Part shown: positions 33,562 through 44,607 of the stretch, one piece after another
Position numbering within the stretch: the first letter of the stretch is position 1
How the letters are laid out: each line of letters begins with the position of its first letter
Source: Trichuris trichiura
Taxonomy: Eukaryota > Nematoda > Enoplea > Trichinellida > Trichuridae
Direction: 5' to 3'
Length of the DNA: 64,000 nt
Assembly: GCA_037903355.1 (NCBI GenBank)
Contig: JBAJFE010000041.1
Location: forward strand, 248,001 to 312,000
Notes under the pieces: model-generated
What the model was told of the DNA's origin: nothing
The model's database searches: none
What the model saw: only the letters and a program-made list of their open reading frames with translations
Program-made: the position numbers and the translations under genes

Positions 33562-35127
33562 ATGATCGCAACACAGTGTGAACAGCCCCGAGAGGCTCTG
33601 CTACCTGCCAGACGCCGTTTGAACAGCGGAGCCAGAAGGGACCGCGGTTCTCTCCCGATCGTCAAAGTGAATGTGGTAATACTTGGCGCCAGCCAGGTTG
33701 GCAAAACGGCTATTGCTAGCCAATTCCTTTGGAACAAATTCTACGCCGAACGATACAAACCAACAGTAGAAGACTTCAACTGGATAGAATACACAATGAA
33801 CGGTGGCGAGGAAACTTTACTCTTCGAGCTTATCGACTCCGCTGGCAGTAGAGATTTTTTGGCCATGAGAAAATTGTACATGAGCACCGGCGATGCTTTT
33901 GTAATTGTTCATGCCGTGGATGACAGAGCGTCTTTTGAAGAAGCTAAGGAATTAAGGTACATGTTAGCCTGATTTTCCCTTTGCAATTCTCGTCATTATT
34001 TCCTTGTTGGACAAGTAATTTGCATATGCTAAGGGGAACAAGTTTTTCCAACGTCATATTCATCGTAAGTGTATCAACACTTGTAGCGCGTAAGTTGCGA
34101 ATCGAGCGGGTAGAAGACTTTTTAGGTTTGTCATAATTGAGAAGCGGAAAAATTTTCCCACGTAGCTGCAGTTCGAACTTTGTCGAACTCTCAAGAAAAC
34201 GTCCCTAATTATTTATCAACCAAATGCCAAAAGAGCCGTACTCATTATGCCGCATCATTTAGCTGACAGGGATAATGGAGGCTTTTGGGCTTTCGTTTGT
34301 CCCTAGTCAGTATGTAAGCTCAGTAATCACGTCTGAGGTTATACTTCTAACAAAGCTTTAATTGCTTCACCCTTTCCGCAGGCTCGCTACCGCCTTTGCC
34401 AATTAGCAGAAACCTTCTTGCAAAAATTCCAATTCTCCTTCTGTCTTTTCGTTTCGATCAAATAGCCTTTTTTTGTAAACGTTATTTGTTGGGCCCGCTT
34501 GGAAGAATCAACGCCTACGCGGTTTGTTTCAATGACAGGTTTGCGCCTTTTTGGTATTGAAAAATAAGTCGGCCACGTTGGCAACTGGAGCACAGTTGCG
34601 TCAACTTGTCGAAATAAGTAGAATGCGATAAGCTTCAATTTGAGTACAACAGTAGCAGACGAAATTTGATTCGCAGGTTAATTAGCAAAAGAAGGATAAG
34701 AAATGGATGCTTTGCTGCTTCGCCAACTCGACTGTTGCTCTTTCGTTGTTTAAGGGAGCAAGTTCGATGCTTGAATACAAAGGACGCGCCGGTGATTTTG
34801 GTGACGAACAAAATGGATCTGCTGCACGATGGTGTCATTCAAAGACGAGCCGTCAGCCAGGAAGAAGTTATAGAATACGCGAACAGTCACAACTGCAGGT
34901 GGATTGAAGTGACCGCCAAAGAGTTTAGCTCGGTGGAAAACATTTTTCAAACTCTTTTTGCCCAAAAATTGTTGTCCTATCAAGAGTACAAGTCGTTGAA
35001 AAAGCGCCGCCAGTCGATGCCTCTTCCCCAACCTCCTCCAAGTAGAGCTAGCGGCAAGACTGGGCGTAGTGCCAGCGCCAGCGAAGTTTCGCAGAGCAAG
35101 TCTAGTTCTTCTTGCATTTTGTCCTAA
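33562..35127 (+). CDS. Ras-family small GTPase (Di-Ras/RASD-like) with CAAX box, two exons
   Basis: It is predicted to be a farnesylated membrane-bound GTPase. Exon 1 (33562-33956) ends AG|GTACAT. Exon 2 (34755-35127) begins after TTTAAG with G, giving AGG (Arg) across a 798-nt intron. About 255 aa. Motifs: P-loop LGASQVGKTA, switch I ERYKPTVEDFNW, G3 IDSAGSRDF, the AMRKLYMSTGDAFVIVHAVD stretch typical of Di-Ras/RASD proteins, G4 VTNKMDL, G5 EVTAKE. The C-terminal 40 residues are Ser/Pro/Arg-rich and end CILS. The Ras Gln61 position is Ser, as Di-Ras and RASD proteins also replace it, so hydrolysis is probably slow (inference). About 35 residues precede the G domain. ATG 33562 is the first in-frame Met; an acceptor-like TTTTGCAG just upstream (ending 33524) allows a further 5' exon. 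Confidence 0.84.
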
Positions 35128-35520
35128 TAGTCCTGTCCAGTTTGTTTTTATTCCGTTTGTACAGTTTCAACCATTTTTACGTCACCTTGTCAGCTTCCTG
35201 TACAAGCCGCTGTTGGTTATGCGTCCTTTAATAGTCCCAATGCCGCGCTTCGGTTTCCATTGAAAGCTGTACAAAAGGCTTTTGGCTTTAGAGAAGGCTA
35301 ACGCTTCGCATTAGCTTACTTGACCAGGTTTTTGACAGCACGGCTATTTAATCCAAAAGGACACTTACACGGGGTTACAATCCATTTGAGGCCATGCCGG
35401 TCAACGAAAAATCGACTTGGATTATACCGTAAGCCTCTTATTCTAAGCACTATCAGATCTATTTTTTTAGGCTATATATTTTTAAATATCTTTTTTTTAT
35501 TACGTACGACGGAAGTTAAT
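35128..35520. other. Convergent intergenic spacer
   Basis: This is the spacer between the + strand Ras-like gene and the minus-strand exon ending at 35521. No AATAAA is obvious for either gene. Nothing else is seen. Confidence 0.45.
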
Positions 35521-35819
35521 TCAAAATAAGCCATGGGCAGGTAACGACGCTGAGAGCGGTATTGGGCTTAGCTTAAGCCAGTCGTCTGGTTTCACAGCAT
35601 AGCGGTAAGCGTAAGCCGCGGGAGGTGTAGCCACATTTACGCCGCCATCTATGGGCAAATTATAAGTCTTGGAGCCTTTATGCGACTGCTTGACGTTAAG
35701 CTCTGTACTCCAATGGTAATCATTGCCAGGTTCCAACTGAATAGTAGTTCCAAACGATGGTATTGAATTACTGCTCAGCGGTGAATCATCCGTAGGTAGA
35801 CCCACTGCCTGTTTCATAG
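35521..35819 (-). CDS. Candidate terminal exon, unrecognised protein
   Basis: On the minus strand an acceptor-like TTGTTTTAG precedes CT ATG AAA CAG..., followed by about 97 codons to a TGA at 35521-35523. The translation includes LPTDDSPLSSNSIPSFGTTI and PPAAYAYRYAVKPDDWLKL, with no low-complexity bias. It could be the last exon of the gene represented by 37172-39536, but the phase at its acceptor (2 nt) does not match the donor at 37172 (2 nt already held). One more exon would be needed between them. I recognise no domain. Confidence 0.4.
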
Positions 35820-37171
35820 CTAAAACAAGGAAGAAGCTATTTATGAACAAATTAAGGTCGAGTGCGTGTTGATTAAAAATTTAGAAATTCTATCAGGCCT
35901 GTCTGTATTGGCTTGATATCGTTCTGACGGAAGCGTCAACGGACGCAAGGAGAAAGCCAACCGATGATCCTTTTCATGTTGTTATTAAATTATAGCTTTT
36001 CCCCGTTGTCGCGGTTCCAACTAAACAACACAAGTGCGCTACCATCGTATGGGTGAGTGCAAATTGTTAAAGAAAGTGTAGGGAAATTTTTCGTACGTTT
36101 TGGAACGGCTCTTATTCCGTCCCTATCAGTGTTACTCCCTTACATCATTGACGAAGGAATAAGAGCTGTTTGGAAACGCAGGAAAAAATCGTTTCGTACT
36201 TTCCCTAACAATTTGCTCATTCATTCGCTGATAGCGCGCTTGCTAAGTCCACCACGCTCGGGAAACGCCTGACCAAAGAATAGTATGAAAATACCGCAAG
36301 ATAGCTTGTGCCTAGCAGTGGAAGCTGAATATTAAAACATCCATGCTTAACGAGCCTTGGAAAGCTTTAAATTTGCTCCCCCAAGAGGAGGACGAAATGC
36401 TGAAGTTCATTGTTTCGTTGATCGTGACGCTCATTGATTACGCTTACTGAAAGCATACAAAAGTTCCTTCATCAATAATATTAATACTTCAGTCTTTTCC
36501 CAGGAAACGATCACATTGAATTATAATGTGCTCATTGGTCGCGTTCTTATACAATAATCAAAAACTTAAAATCACTGACCAAAGATAATGTTCTTCAGAA
36601 GAGTAGTCGAAAAGCAATCCTTACGCGTTGCGCTCCGCCTTGTGGACTTATATTAAAAGTACGCGAGCAGTACGGATGTTCAAAAGTGCTGAAATGTAAC
36701 AATGTCCGGTTATGGAGCGCAAAACGATCTGTCGGATGTACATCCGAAGACTGATTCGCAACGGAACTATGCCTATTTATGCTACGGGGAAAAACAATGA
36801 ATTCGAAGTGCGAATAACGAATTGATTAACTTCAGCCTTAAAGGGACAATTTCATTAGCACTACCGTCAGCATTTGCCTAAACACGTTTAAAAGAAAAGC
36901 TGCTACGTCAACACTTAATTCGGGATTCATTTAATTAAGTAATACCGCGTCACGTCAGGCAGGGGGCGAGTTGTTTTGTAAGAACGAATAGCCAAGGTTT
37001 TTGAAGCCGTTTCACGCTCAGCTGACTAGCTGAAAATGATTCGCATAGCGGCGTGTACCACAATCGTCAGATCGTTCTGTAATTTACGCGAGGCTGCTGT
37101 TATATGCGCAATTAATGATTAATTCGCGCATGCGCTTAATTGAGCAACAGGGGAATCAACCTTACGCTCAC
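35820..37171. other. Intergenic or intronic stretch with a foldback element
   Basis: Apart from the foldback element at 36055-36218 there is little here. A 32-codon + frame (ATG at about 36702, reading SGYGAQNDLSDVHPKTD) has coding-like composition but no family match and no splice donor, so I leave it uncalled. Confidence 0.4.
36055..36218. mobile_element. Foldback element (GAGCAAATTGT family), copy 2
   Basis: Two arms of about 65 bp face each other with mismatches. The left arm begins GAGTGCAAATTGTTAAAGAA and passes through CGGCTCTTATTCCG; the right arm passes through GGAATAAGAGCTG and ends CCCTAACAATTTGCTC. The final bases and the flank (CATTCG(C/T)TG(A/G)TAG) are shared with copy 1. No coding capacity. 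The matching right-hand flank suggests either a longer element than the hairpin or a sequence-specific target. Confidence 0.78.
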
Positions 37172-39536
37172 CCATAGTCATGCCATCCCTGGTCTAAGCC
37201 AAATGCTGAACTGAACCTATCGGACGACCATGAATGGATAAGTTGATGGAACTGTCTAGCAGCTAAGCCTTTAGTTTCATCCCACAGTGCATACAATAAA
37301 TTTATGGCTAATGAGCAAGGCATAGTCGTTCTTGTTGATGCAGCAATCAGTCTATTCAGCTTCTCAGGAGACGCAACTACTAATAGCAATAGTAAGTCTG
37401 CAATGGGGCATTGTGATTAAAACTTGTTGACTCTTCCACCTCTAGTCATACGTGGACGCGCACAGATGACGTCAGAATATTTAAAATTCCGGCTGACCAA
37501 TATGGTTTTCAGAAAAACCAACTTTCTTAACTCCAAAACCATGGATGCAACTGTTTATGCATTCAAGGCAAAGCTAGGCTTAAAGCTAATGAGTTTCAGG
37601 TTAGAAGTAGCCAGTTTTCTAGCTGGAAAACGCGCCAGCCTTGATGGATTATACCGCTCTGTTTTGTACAACTGCTTAGGATCAAACTGCTATATCTCTA
37701 TTAAAGGTTCTTTGCAAAAAACGGATATCCCAACTTAAACCCATCGTATCATTTTTTACCGCTCAAAGTCGATTGTTACATTACGGCAGGCTAATGCCTC
37801 GCGTAACTGAAGGTTCCGTTCCAGACAACGGCAATAGAATTAGCCGCATACGTGTTTTTGGTTTTGGATGCTTAAAAATGGCTGTGCTTACGTTATACTA
37901 TGATCTGCCGAACGCGCAATGAAGTATAGACTAAAGCGCAGTTTGAATATTTTTAATATGTGTAGCTGGCAAAATCCCCTATTTGAAATGTAGTTTTTAC
38001 GTATTTTACCAGGCGTCAGTTTTTGATAAACCACTGACTGGCGGGTCAGTTGCTCTTTAAGCAAGAATTGCATGCCATTATTTGTAAACTTAGAATTCGA
38101 CATTTCAAAGCAACCGGTAAAATTCACATGCAGCGCGCATCCTTCTGTTTAGACCATTCCGATATTGGTAGTATGCTTCGGAATGTTTAAATATCGAGAC
38201 AGTCAGTTTTTATGGAATGCAAATTACGCCGTCCGTTACCTGAACTCGTCGACAGTCGATGAAGCAGGGAAAAGAATGTCATCTGGTTGAACAGATATGC
38301 TGAGTTCCTCTTAGCTCTGCGACTAATTTTCGAAGCACTTTTTGATACTTGCATTTTCTGTATGATGGACTTTTAAAGCAACAGCAGCTTTAACAAGCTA
38401 TTGTCCTATTAAAAACGAAGGGAAGGTTTTGAATGTTTGTTGCTGGTTATACACATTAACAAAGACTCGATAAGCTCTTCTTAAAAAAGTGTACATCATT
38501 TCCAAAGTTTAGCATCGTGACTTGATGAGAAGGTTTTTGAATACTCTCAAATTCCTTACTCATTGACCCCTAACATAGTTGTTGGAGTGATTTGATGAAA
38601 GCGCAAAATGTGGGACGGGGCAAAACTCCATTTAGGCCTACCTGTAATGAAAGTCTTGGAATAGCCGATAGGGTCGACAGAGTACTTCATAATATGCGAT
38701 ATCATTGGCTCCTTTGACGGGATAATTCTGTGATTGTAGCTGTACCAGGTGGGACTTCTTCTCAGGTTGGATTTTGCATTTACGGTCCAAAGAGTTTGGG
38801 GTCCACTGACGCTGATTTCTCCATCGGTAAGTTCATCATCGCCATTGCCAAAATACACGGTGTTCGACAATGAATTCGGGAATGTGTTCGCCCTTTGTCG
38901 CGGTCCATTTCGTCCTGCTGTTATGCCATTTTGTTGCCAGTGGGCTCTCCTTAGCCATTGGTCCTCTTCATTAGAAGTACCTACAGAGCTTTCACACCTG
39001 TTTAATACGCTACGTAACCGCTAAACGTCAAACTTTGCTCAGAAGCAACTTGGTAGTTGCAATGGGTGCAGGGCAAAAACGGAAATATGAAAAAAGTCCA
39101 CAGCCACTTATTCATACGAAGTATCTATCAGTGTCAATTAACTCTTGTTCAGTCCCGCCGAAGACGTGACGTTAGCAGTTTAGATTCCACATTCAACATT
39201 CGTCATCATTTGCATGTCACTTTGGCCAAGTGTAGCCTCTATGTTCAAGTTCACGCTCTCGTGGTCACCGTTGACCTGCACTTTCACTAGCGCTCCATCT
39301 CCTTCGTACGTGTTCCGTTGAGCAGTTCGATTCGTGTAAGGCAAGAAGTAATGACGAATTATTATTTCTAGTCTACATTGGTTAAACGCGACCTAGAAAA
39401 TGAAAAGAAAGTCGGAGAATGCAGTTTACACCAGCCCTGTGCTCAAAGCTCCCCGTAAGAAATATCCTCATTCTATTACGATTGTTATCAGCATTCCATG
39501 TCACTTCGCTTTCGAAAATTGCAGTATAAAATAAGC
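37172..39536 (-). CDS. Unrecognised multi-exon gene (partial)
   Basis: Four minus-strand exons share compatible phases: 39536-39430, 39392-39198, 39020-38642 and 37397-37172. Junctions have CATTTTCTAG, CGTTTAG and CATTGCAG acceptors and GTAAAC, GTAGGC and GTGAGC donors; intron lengths are 37, 177 and 1244 nt. The translation reads as ordinary globular protein, with strand-rich stretches such as ESEVTWNADNNRNRMRIFL, GALVKVQVNGDHESVNLNIE, DELTDGEISVSGPQTLWTV and MKYSVDPIGYSKTF, then a more helical part SPEKLNRLIAAS..TMPCSL. The alternating pattern recalls large lipid-transfer or other beta-sheet-rich extracellular proteins, but I cannot place it in a family. Start and stop exons are not identified; a candidate first exon around 40055-40185 and last exon 35521-35819 remain open. 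The 37-nt intron is unusually short and may instead be read-through. Confidence 0.5.
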
Positions 39537-40281
39537 CTGTTGCTTTTAGGAGATTAAAAGATTTATTGCAGCTTTTAAATAGAATTCTGCTACCCTGCAG
39601 CGGCTGTTAGTTGCCGCGAAGAAAGCGCGAGTCAATCTCATGGCGTGTTAAGCCTTCGCTAACTGGATCTCTGTAAGCTAAAAACCATTTGATTATGTAA
39701 CAAACAACGGTACTTCAGCAGTGACACTATGAAAAGCATAAAAAACTGGCACTGCATTCAGCTCGTTCCATTTGTTTTGATTTGCATTATTTCCCATTAG
39801 AATACAGGTAGTTTTGCGTTTTAACATACCCCAGGTCGCTGAAGCTTTCATTCAAACTTGTTTATCTCAAAATACGTAGAGGAATAGCGAGATCAGCGTT
39901 TCTGAAAGCTAACGCAATGACTACAGCAAACGTAAGAAATTTGCATAAGCATTCTGCACTACACAGAAATATCAAACTCAGATTCTTCCACAGCTACTGG
40001 CTTTTACTTCGTCCTTACTCATTTCGGTGTGAAAAAATCTGGTAAAACTGAATTACCCTTAAACCTGCTTTCGTAGAAGGTGGTATTGAAACACAGATAG
40101 ACAACTCTGTAGATGCCCACGCATTTAAGCCAACTCCTAGAAGTATCTGCATTGGCGATTCCATAAAAGGCATCGCTGCTTTTACGTATTGGAAAATCAC
40201 TTAGCTTTATGGTAACACATTGTTTAATTTTTTCTCTTTTTCTTCTTCTACTTCGTAATGAGTTTTTTTGATTTTCTTTTT
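39537..40281. other. Spacer with a possible 5' exon
   Basis: On the minus strand the segment from about 40185 to 40055 reads MPFMESPMQILLGVGLNAWA... and ends at a GCAG|GTTTAAG donor-like site. It could be an upstream exon of the unrecognised gene. A weak likeness to the C terminus of sideroflexins was considered and not accepted, because the FPQ motif and the rest of such a gene are missing. Confidence 0.3.
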
Positions 40282-40638
40282 GTTTTTGAAAAAACTTTCT
40301 TTACGGTATTAACCTGTTTTTGTATTTATAACGTTTATTGATGTTAATAATAAACGTTTACCACGAAGCTTTCTGGTCTCGCCTGGACATTATTTATTTC
40401 ACGCTGAAGACGGGTCCAGGCGGGACCCGAAGGCTTCGTGGTAACGTTTATTATTAACATCAACAAACGTTGTATTTCATATACAAATGTAAAGGGTGGA
40501 TGAGCAAATAAAATACAGAACAATTTGCTCAAGGAACTTACAGTTTTTTCAAAAACTATGAAAAGGAAACATATTGTTGTAAATACAAAAAAGGGTTAAT
40601 ACCGTATTTTTTCAAAAACAAAAGGAAACATATTGTTT
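40282..40638. mobile_element. Nested palindromic element
   Basis: Two inverted repeats are nested. The outer pair is 40282-40328 (GTTTTTGAAAAAAC..., ACGGTATTAACC) and 40580-40619 (GGTTAATACCGTA...TTCAAAAAC). The inner pair is 40330-40388 and 40415-40471 (AACGTTTATTGATGTTAATA, CCACGAAGC, CGCCTGGAC), about 57 bp per arm with a 26-base loop. A direct repeat of TTTTTCAAAAAC..AAGGAAACATATTGTT occurs at 40544-40579 and 40608-40638. A 29-bp solo remnant of the GAGCAAATTGT family lies inside at 40502-40530. This is best explained as a foldback/MITE inserted in another inverted-repeat element. No protein is encoded. Confidence 0.82.
40502..40530. repeat. GAGCAAATTGT-family remnant (copy 3)
   Basis: GAGCAAAT, 10 bases, then ACAATTTGCTC: the two ends of the foldback family brought together with almost all of the interior missing. 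It is probably an internally deleted copy. Confidence 0.55.
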
Positions 40639-41063
40639 AGAAAATTTTCCTCGGTTTCGAAAAGGATTAGCACGGTGCATAAGTCTGCCCCACACTTCTT
40701 GCCATTGGTGCTCCGCAGGTTAGAAAGTTACGAAAGAAAAGGATTGGAGGCATTTAGAATTGACGGAAACGCTGCCCTCTGAGGGTACGTCTCCAAAATG
40801 TACCATTTTTTAACAAAAATTGTAAAGGAGTCAAAGATGGCTATTCGCTTTCATGAACTGCGGTACGATTATAATTTTTTAATAAAAAGTGTCCTTTGAA
40901 ACATGAGCCATCGATTCACTGGGATCCTGGAAGTCAGCGCCAGCCGGAGGCCGGAAGATCAAGGATTTAATGACATCGCTTTCGTATCAATGTCGGAAGA
41001 AAAAAATAGTTGGACGGGACTTAGCGCGACGATATGGCCGGCGAGCATCCCGTAGGAAAAAGC

Positions 41064-41947
41064 TTATCGAGAGGTCATCATTTTGACAAACTCCTCATAG
41101 TCGATTTGACCGTCGCCATCCACGTCCACTTCTTGAATCATTTCGTCCACTTCGTCTTCAGTGAACTGCATACCCATATGCATCATAAAGTAACGGAACT
41201 CCTAAAAGTAGAACAACTTGCGGGGCACTGCTTCGTCTCCACAACGTATTATCGTACTTGCGCAGTGACTACGCCATTTCCGTCCTTGTCAAAAACTCGA
41301 AAGGCTTCTCGAATCATTTCGGAGTCTGTCTCTTTCATCATACGTTTCATCATCAGACAAAATTCAGGGAATTCGATCTGCCCGTTGCCGTCTATGTCTA
41401 CCTCGTTGATCATCTCGATGAGCTCCTAAATAGGGAGGCAATCAAGGTCAGAGACGGGACTTAATCTTATCAAACGCATTTTGCAAGTCTGCAACCAAAT
41501 TTTTCTTGCTTTGGGCAAAAAGCAAAGAGGCCAAAGATCAATAATAAAGAAAGAACGTTTGAAAGAACTGATTCCATCGTAAGTAAAGTAGTCCTCTAGC
41601 GGTCGCCCCATTCTAAGTCCGCATGAAAAGGTTCAAAGAATGAAAAGTGGCTACACTTAGAGAGCTTTTCGTTAATTGCGAAGAAACTCCGGCAAGTAAA
41701 TCCCACGGCGATCATGGTCTGTCGCCGATTGGCTAGTCAAAATTATGACGGAGACAACTGTCTTATTTACCTGCTCGGTTGGATTTTGTCCCAGCGAACG
41801 CATAGCCACACCTAATTCCTTGGTGGATATGGTGCCATTCTTATCTTTGTCAAACATCATGAAAGCTTCCCGAAATTCGTCCACTTCATCAGGCGTCAGC
41901 TGCTGGACAAGGTTGTCGGTTATTTGGTTGGACGACGAAGAGACCAT
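41064..41947 (-). CDS. CALM: Calmodulin-like EF-hand protein, three exons (160 aa)
   Basis: This is a cytosolic calcium sensor. Minus-strand exons are 41947-41771, 41425-41258 and 41201-41064, all phase 0, with introns of 345 and 56 nt. Four canonical EF loops are present: [36 protein letters not shown] and [12 protein letters not shown], each with Asp at 1, Gly at 6 and Glu at 12. [19 protein letters not shown] and [14 protein letters not shown] match calmodulin closely but with more substitutions than expected for the nearly invariant metazoan calmodulin. It also has a Ser-rich N-terminal extension of about 11 residues ([12 protein letters not shown]). So it may be a calmodulin-like paralogue rather than calmodulin proper. 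An acceptor-like CCAG just upstream (about 41970) could join an additional 5' exon in the same frame (KSTSCAP before the Met). Confidence 0.93.
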
Positions 41948-41971
41948 TGGCGCACAGCTGGTTGACTTGCT

Positions 41972-44316
41972 GGAAAAAAATACAATTTTTGAAAATTGTT
42001 GCTTTCAAGCTGCGCCAAACGGTAAAGCCAACAAGCCGCAACGAAGGCGAAAAGGAAATGACGCAATAGGTAGTAGTCGTGCCTAGACGGCTTAAAAAAG
42101 TCAAACGGTAAATCGGATAGAATTACATCGCATGAAGACGGGCAGTTGAGGGCTCAAACTGTTATCGGCATCAATGTTGGGGCAAAAATTCCAACATTCA
42201 ATGATGCAGTTGTTGTCAGGATGGATCGGATGAACAGAGTGCAAGACAAGTAGTTCAAACGTTTTGATGGATTTTCGAGTTAAGGTAGGGGGCTTCCTCG
42301 AAAACAAAATGCATTGCTTCAAGCAGCCTCATTCCAGGCGTTCCAGGACGACAATTGCCTTTATGTCAAACGCAACTACAGCGTTGGCAAAACATTCGCC
42401 TAACTGACAAGAGCGGCTGCGATTTCATGGAAGACATTACTCGGCTCCGGAAAGACGCGTCAGATAACAATCAGTGGAGGTGTGCTTTCAATGAATGACA
42501 AATATTGTGCAGACAGCTACCTGCTTACAATTTATTCCATTTGCTATGCAAGCTTGCTATAGTTAGGCAACAGAGGGCAGAGATGCGTCCGCTAAAATCT
42601 ATAGCGTTCATCAGTAGTTGATGCTTGCCAGCCTTTGTTAACTTAATAGAGGAGCTTACGTCTGAACGGTCATAGAAATCAGACTCCAAATGCCTGTGAC
42701 AAGCCTTCATTGAGTTGCCAACGAAGAGGAATAGACTTTAGCATCCCATTAACAGCTTACGCTGTTTGCTCCGCCTTTACGAGGCTTAAATGAACTTCAG
42801 ACGCCTGACGACTTGGTCGACATTTCCTGCAATTTTTCTGGCTATTGCTTTGTACTTGCAATTGTGTTCCAAGATTGTCTTCCGGAACTAATTGTTAATA
42901 AAGGGTAGTCCGAAGCACTGATGAACACTAAGCCCCACAAGTCATCCCTCAGCTACATAATCTTCTGGTTTATTAGACCTGTCGCTACTGATGGCCATAA
43001 TGGAACCTACAGAAAGCAGGACACCGAGCATACGCTTCCTGTCGTGTATGGCGTAGCAGCTGACGTAGGAAATCCGAACTTGAAGGGGCTGAAGAATGCG
43101 TTCCTACGGGAAACAAGGAGCCTTCTCGTACAACCGTTAGCAACCGTGCTTGCCAGCTGGCTTCATCAACGGCATGCCGTGACGTTTCAGCTAACGGAAC
43201 CACCACGTGACGCCTAGTAGCTGTAGTTTACCTGCTTTCCTCATTGCTTCTATCATTTTCACGCTTTCAAGTCTGTTAGCATAGCTTGTTTCAAAAGTGA
43301 GCTTGCTAGGAGGGGATGCGTTTGTGCAGAGTAACATTTTTGCTGTAAACAATCATCCTATGCCAGCTTAAGGCGGTCGATCGCTCTTATGCAGATGATC
43401 CGGTTTAAGCTTCCAATAGTCAACTGCAAATGGCGACCAAAAATGCAAATACGCATTAGGCGGCATGATTTTACTTTTTTCAATCGGCGCTGACGGGCAA
43501 AGCATTTACTGCCATACTTTACCCATTGAAGATGAAATTTTTTTTGATAATCGAACTTTAGCTTTACATTATTCGTTTTGGCGGTACTGTCTTGCTTAGT
43601 GGGTTACATCGGTGTTGCTGATGCTATCCATAGCAAGAAAAAGATTACAGAGCTTTCGGTTAGTGGCAACTGGGAAGTTGGTCGCATCAACCTAACTTGG
43701 TCAGCGGGAGAACTCCTTAACAGTAAACAGTATTTAACCCTATCAGAAGAAAACTCGATTCCCGAACGCGTTAAGTAATGATAGGGGATTCCCAGATGAA
43801 GCGTAGAGAAAAAGCTGAGGAAAAATGACAGCCAAAAAGCAACTTCGCTTTGCCACGCTGTTTCATACGAGTTTAGGGACATATATAACATCGAAAATTG
43901 TTAAAGAGGAAGCTATTATTGGAACCGAATGTTGCCGAATGAGCTGGAGAACGTTTGGCTCTTATTTTGGGTTCAGCTCCGGCAGTTAGCAACGGCATGC
44001 ATCTTTGCACCTTAGAACGACTAGGCCAATATTCCAGTTAGGACCAAGTTGCCTTGACTTCTGCCGTAGTCTTAAAGTGAGTACACCTTATTTTGCAAAG
44101 CTCAGCCGCTGCTGACTTTTTATGGAAAACAGCAGGAAAAATTACCACTCATGCATAACGCTATCTGATCATTTTTTAAGCGTGAAAAAAACACTACAAA
44201 AAACGTACGTATAGCCGGATAGCATTTAAGAAAAGTGTATAAAGCCAAAAATTGTTGTTACTTGTCTTCCGGAAGCGCCATGAGTGACAGGTGGTAGGCA
44301 AGGCTCCACGCTTTAG
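41972..44316. other. Intergenic, no recognised gene
   Basis: A few ATG-started frames are present (for example 42921-43217 on +, with an antisense frame over the same bases), none with family resemblance. No repeat structure was recognised. Confidence 0.4.
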
Positions 44317-44607
44317 CTGTACTTCGTCGACTACCACTTGCGGGACAATATTTCTTTGGATCAACTGGAGAGAGGGAGAAAGAGAAAGCAACGGAGGAGG
44401 CAAAAACTGAAAGTTGTGTGGCAGACTTTTCTAGCCAACGTCTGTGGAGCAAATGCCGATGAGGAGGAATTGAAATGGCAGCCAGTGGATAAGTTCCGTC
44501 GCTGTAAAGCTGTAATGGACCCAGACAAGGCGTTTCGATCAGACTTATCGAAATTGCCAAGTGCCCTTGTCCGTCCGCCCACTCGGCAACGTCACGTTAG
44601 CAATTGA
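44317..44607 (+). CDS. Possible exon of an unrecognised basic protein
   Basis: An acceptor-like CGCTTTAG at 44311-44316 is followed by 96 codons ending TGA. The translation starts LYFVDYHLRDNISLDQLERG, passes a run of Arg/Lys/Gln (RKRKQRRRQKLK), then VVWQTFLAN and DEEELKWQPVDKF. An antisense frame is also open, which weakens the case. No upstream exon was found and no domain recognised. Confidence 0.28.
   Translation: MYFVDYHLRDNISLDQLERGRKRKQRRRQKLKVVWQTFLANVCGANADEEELKWQPVDKFRRCKAVMDPDKAFRSDLSKLPSALVRPPTRQRHVSN

Noticed and set aside
33213..33737. Long antisense open frame (174 codons, minus) opposite the start of the Ras-like gene
   Set aside because: It overlaps the GTPase exon on the other strand, begins without a convincing context and has no family resemblance; the + strand P-loop and switch motifs explain the open reading.
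39400..39540. Plus-strand ATG frame MKRKSENAVYTSPVLKAP with a GTAAGA donor
   Set aside because: It lies opposite a phase-consistent minus-strand exon and its intron; no downstream partner exon was found on +.
40055..40185. Possible sideroflexin C-terminal exon (minus)
   Set aside because: There is a loose pattern SP.QILL.G, but the FPQ motif is absent and no other sideroflexin exon lies upstream, where a palindromic element and the calmodulin gene sit.
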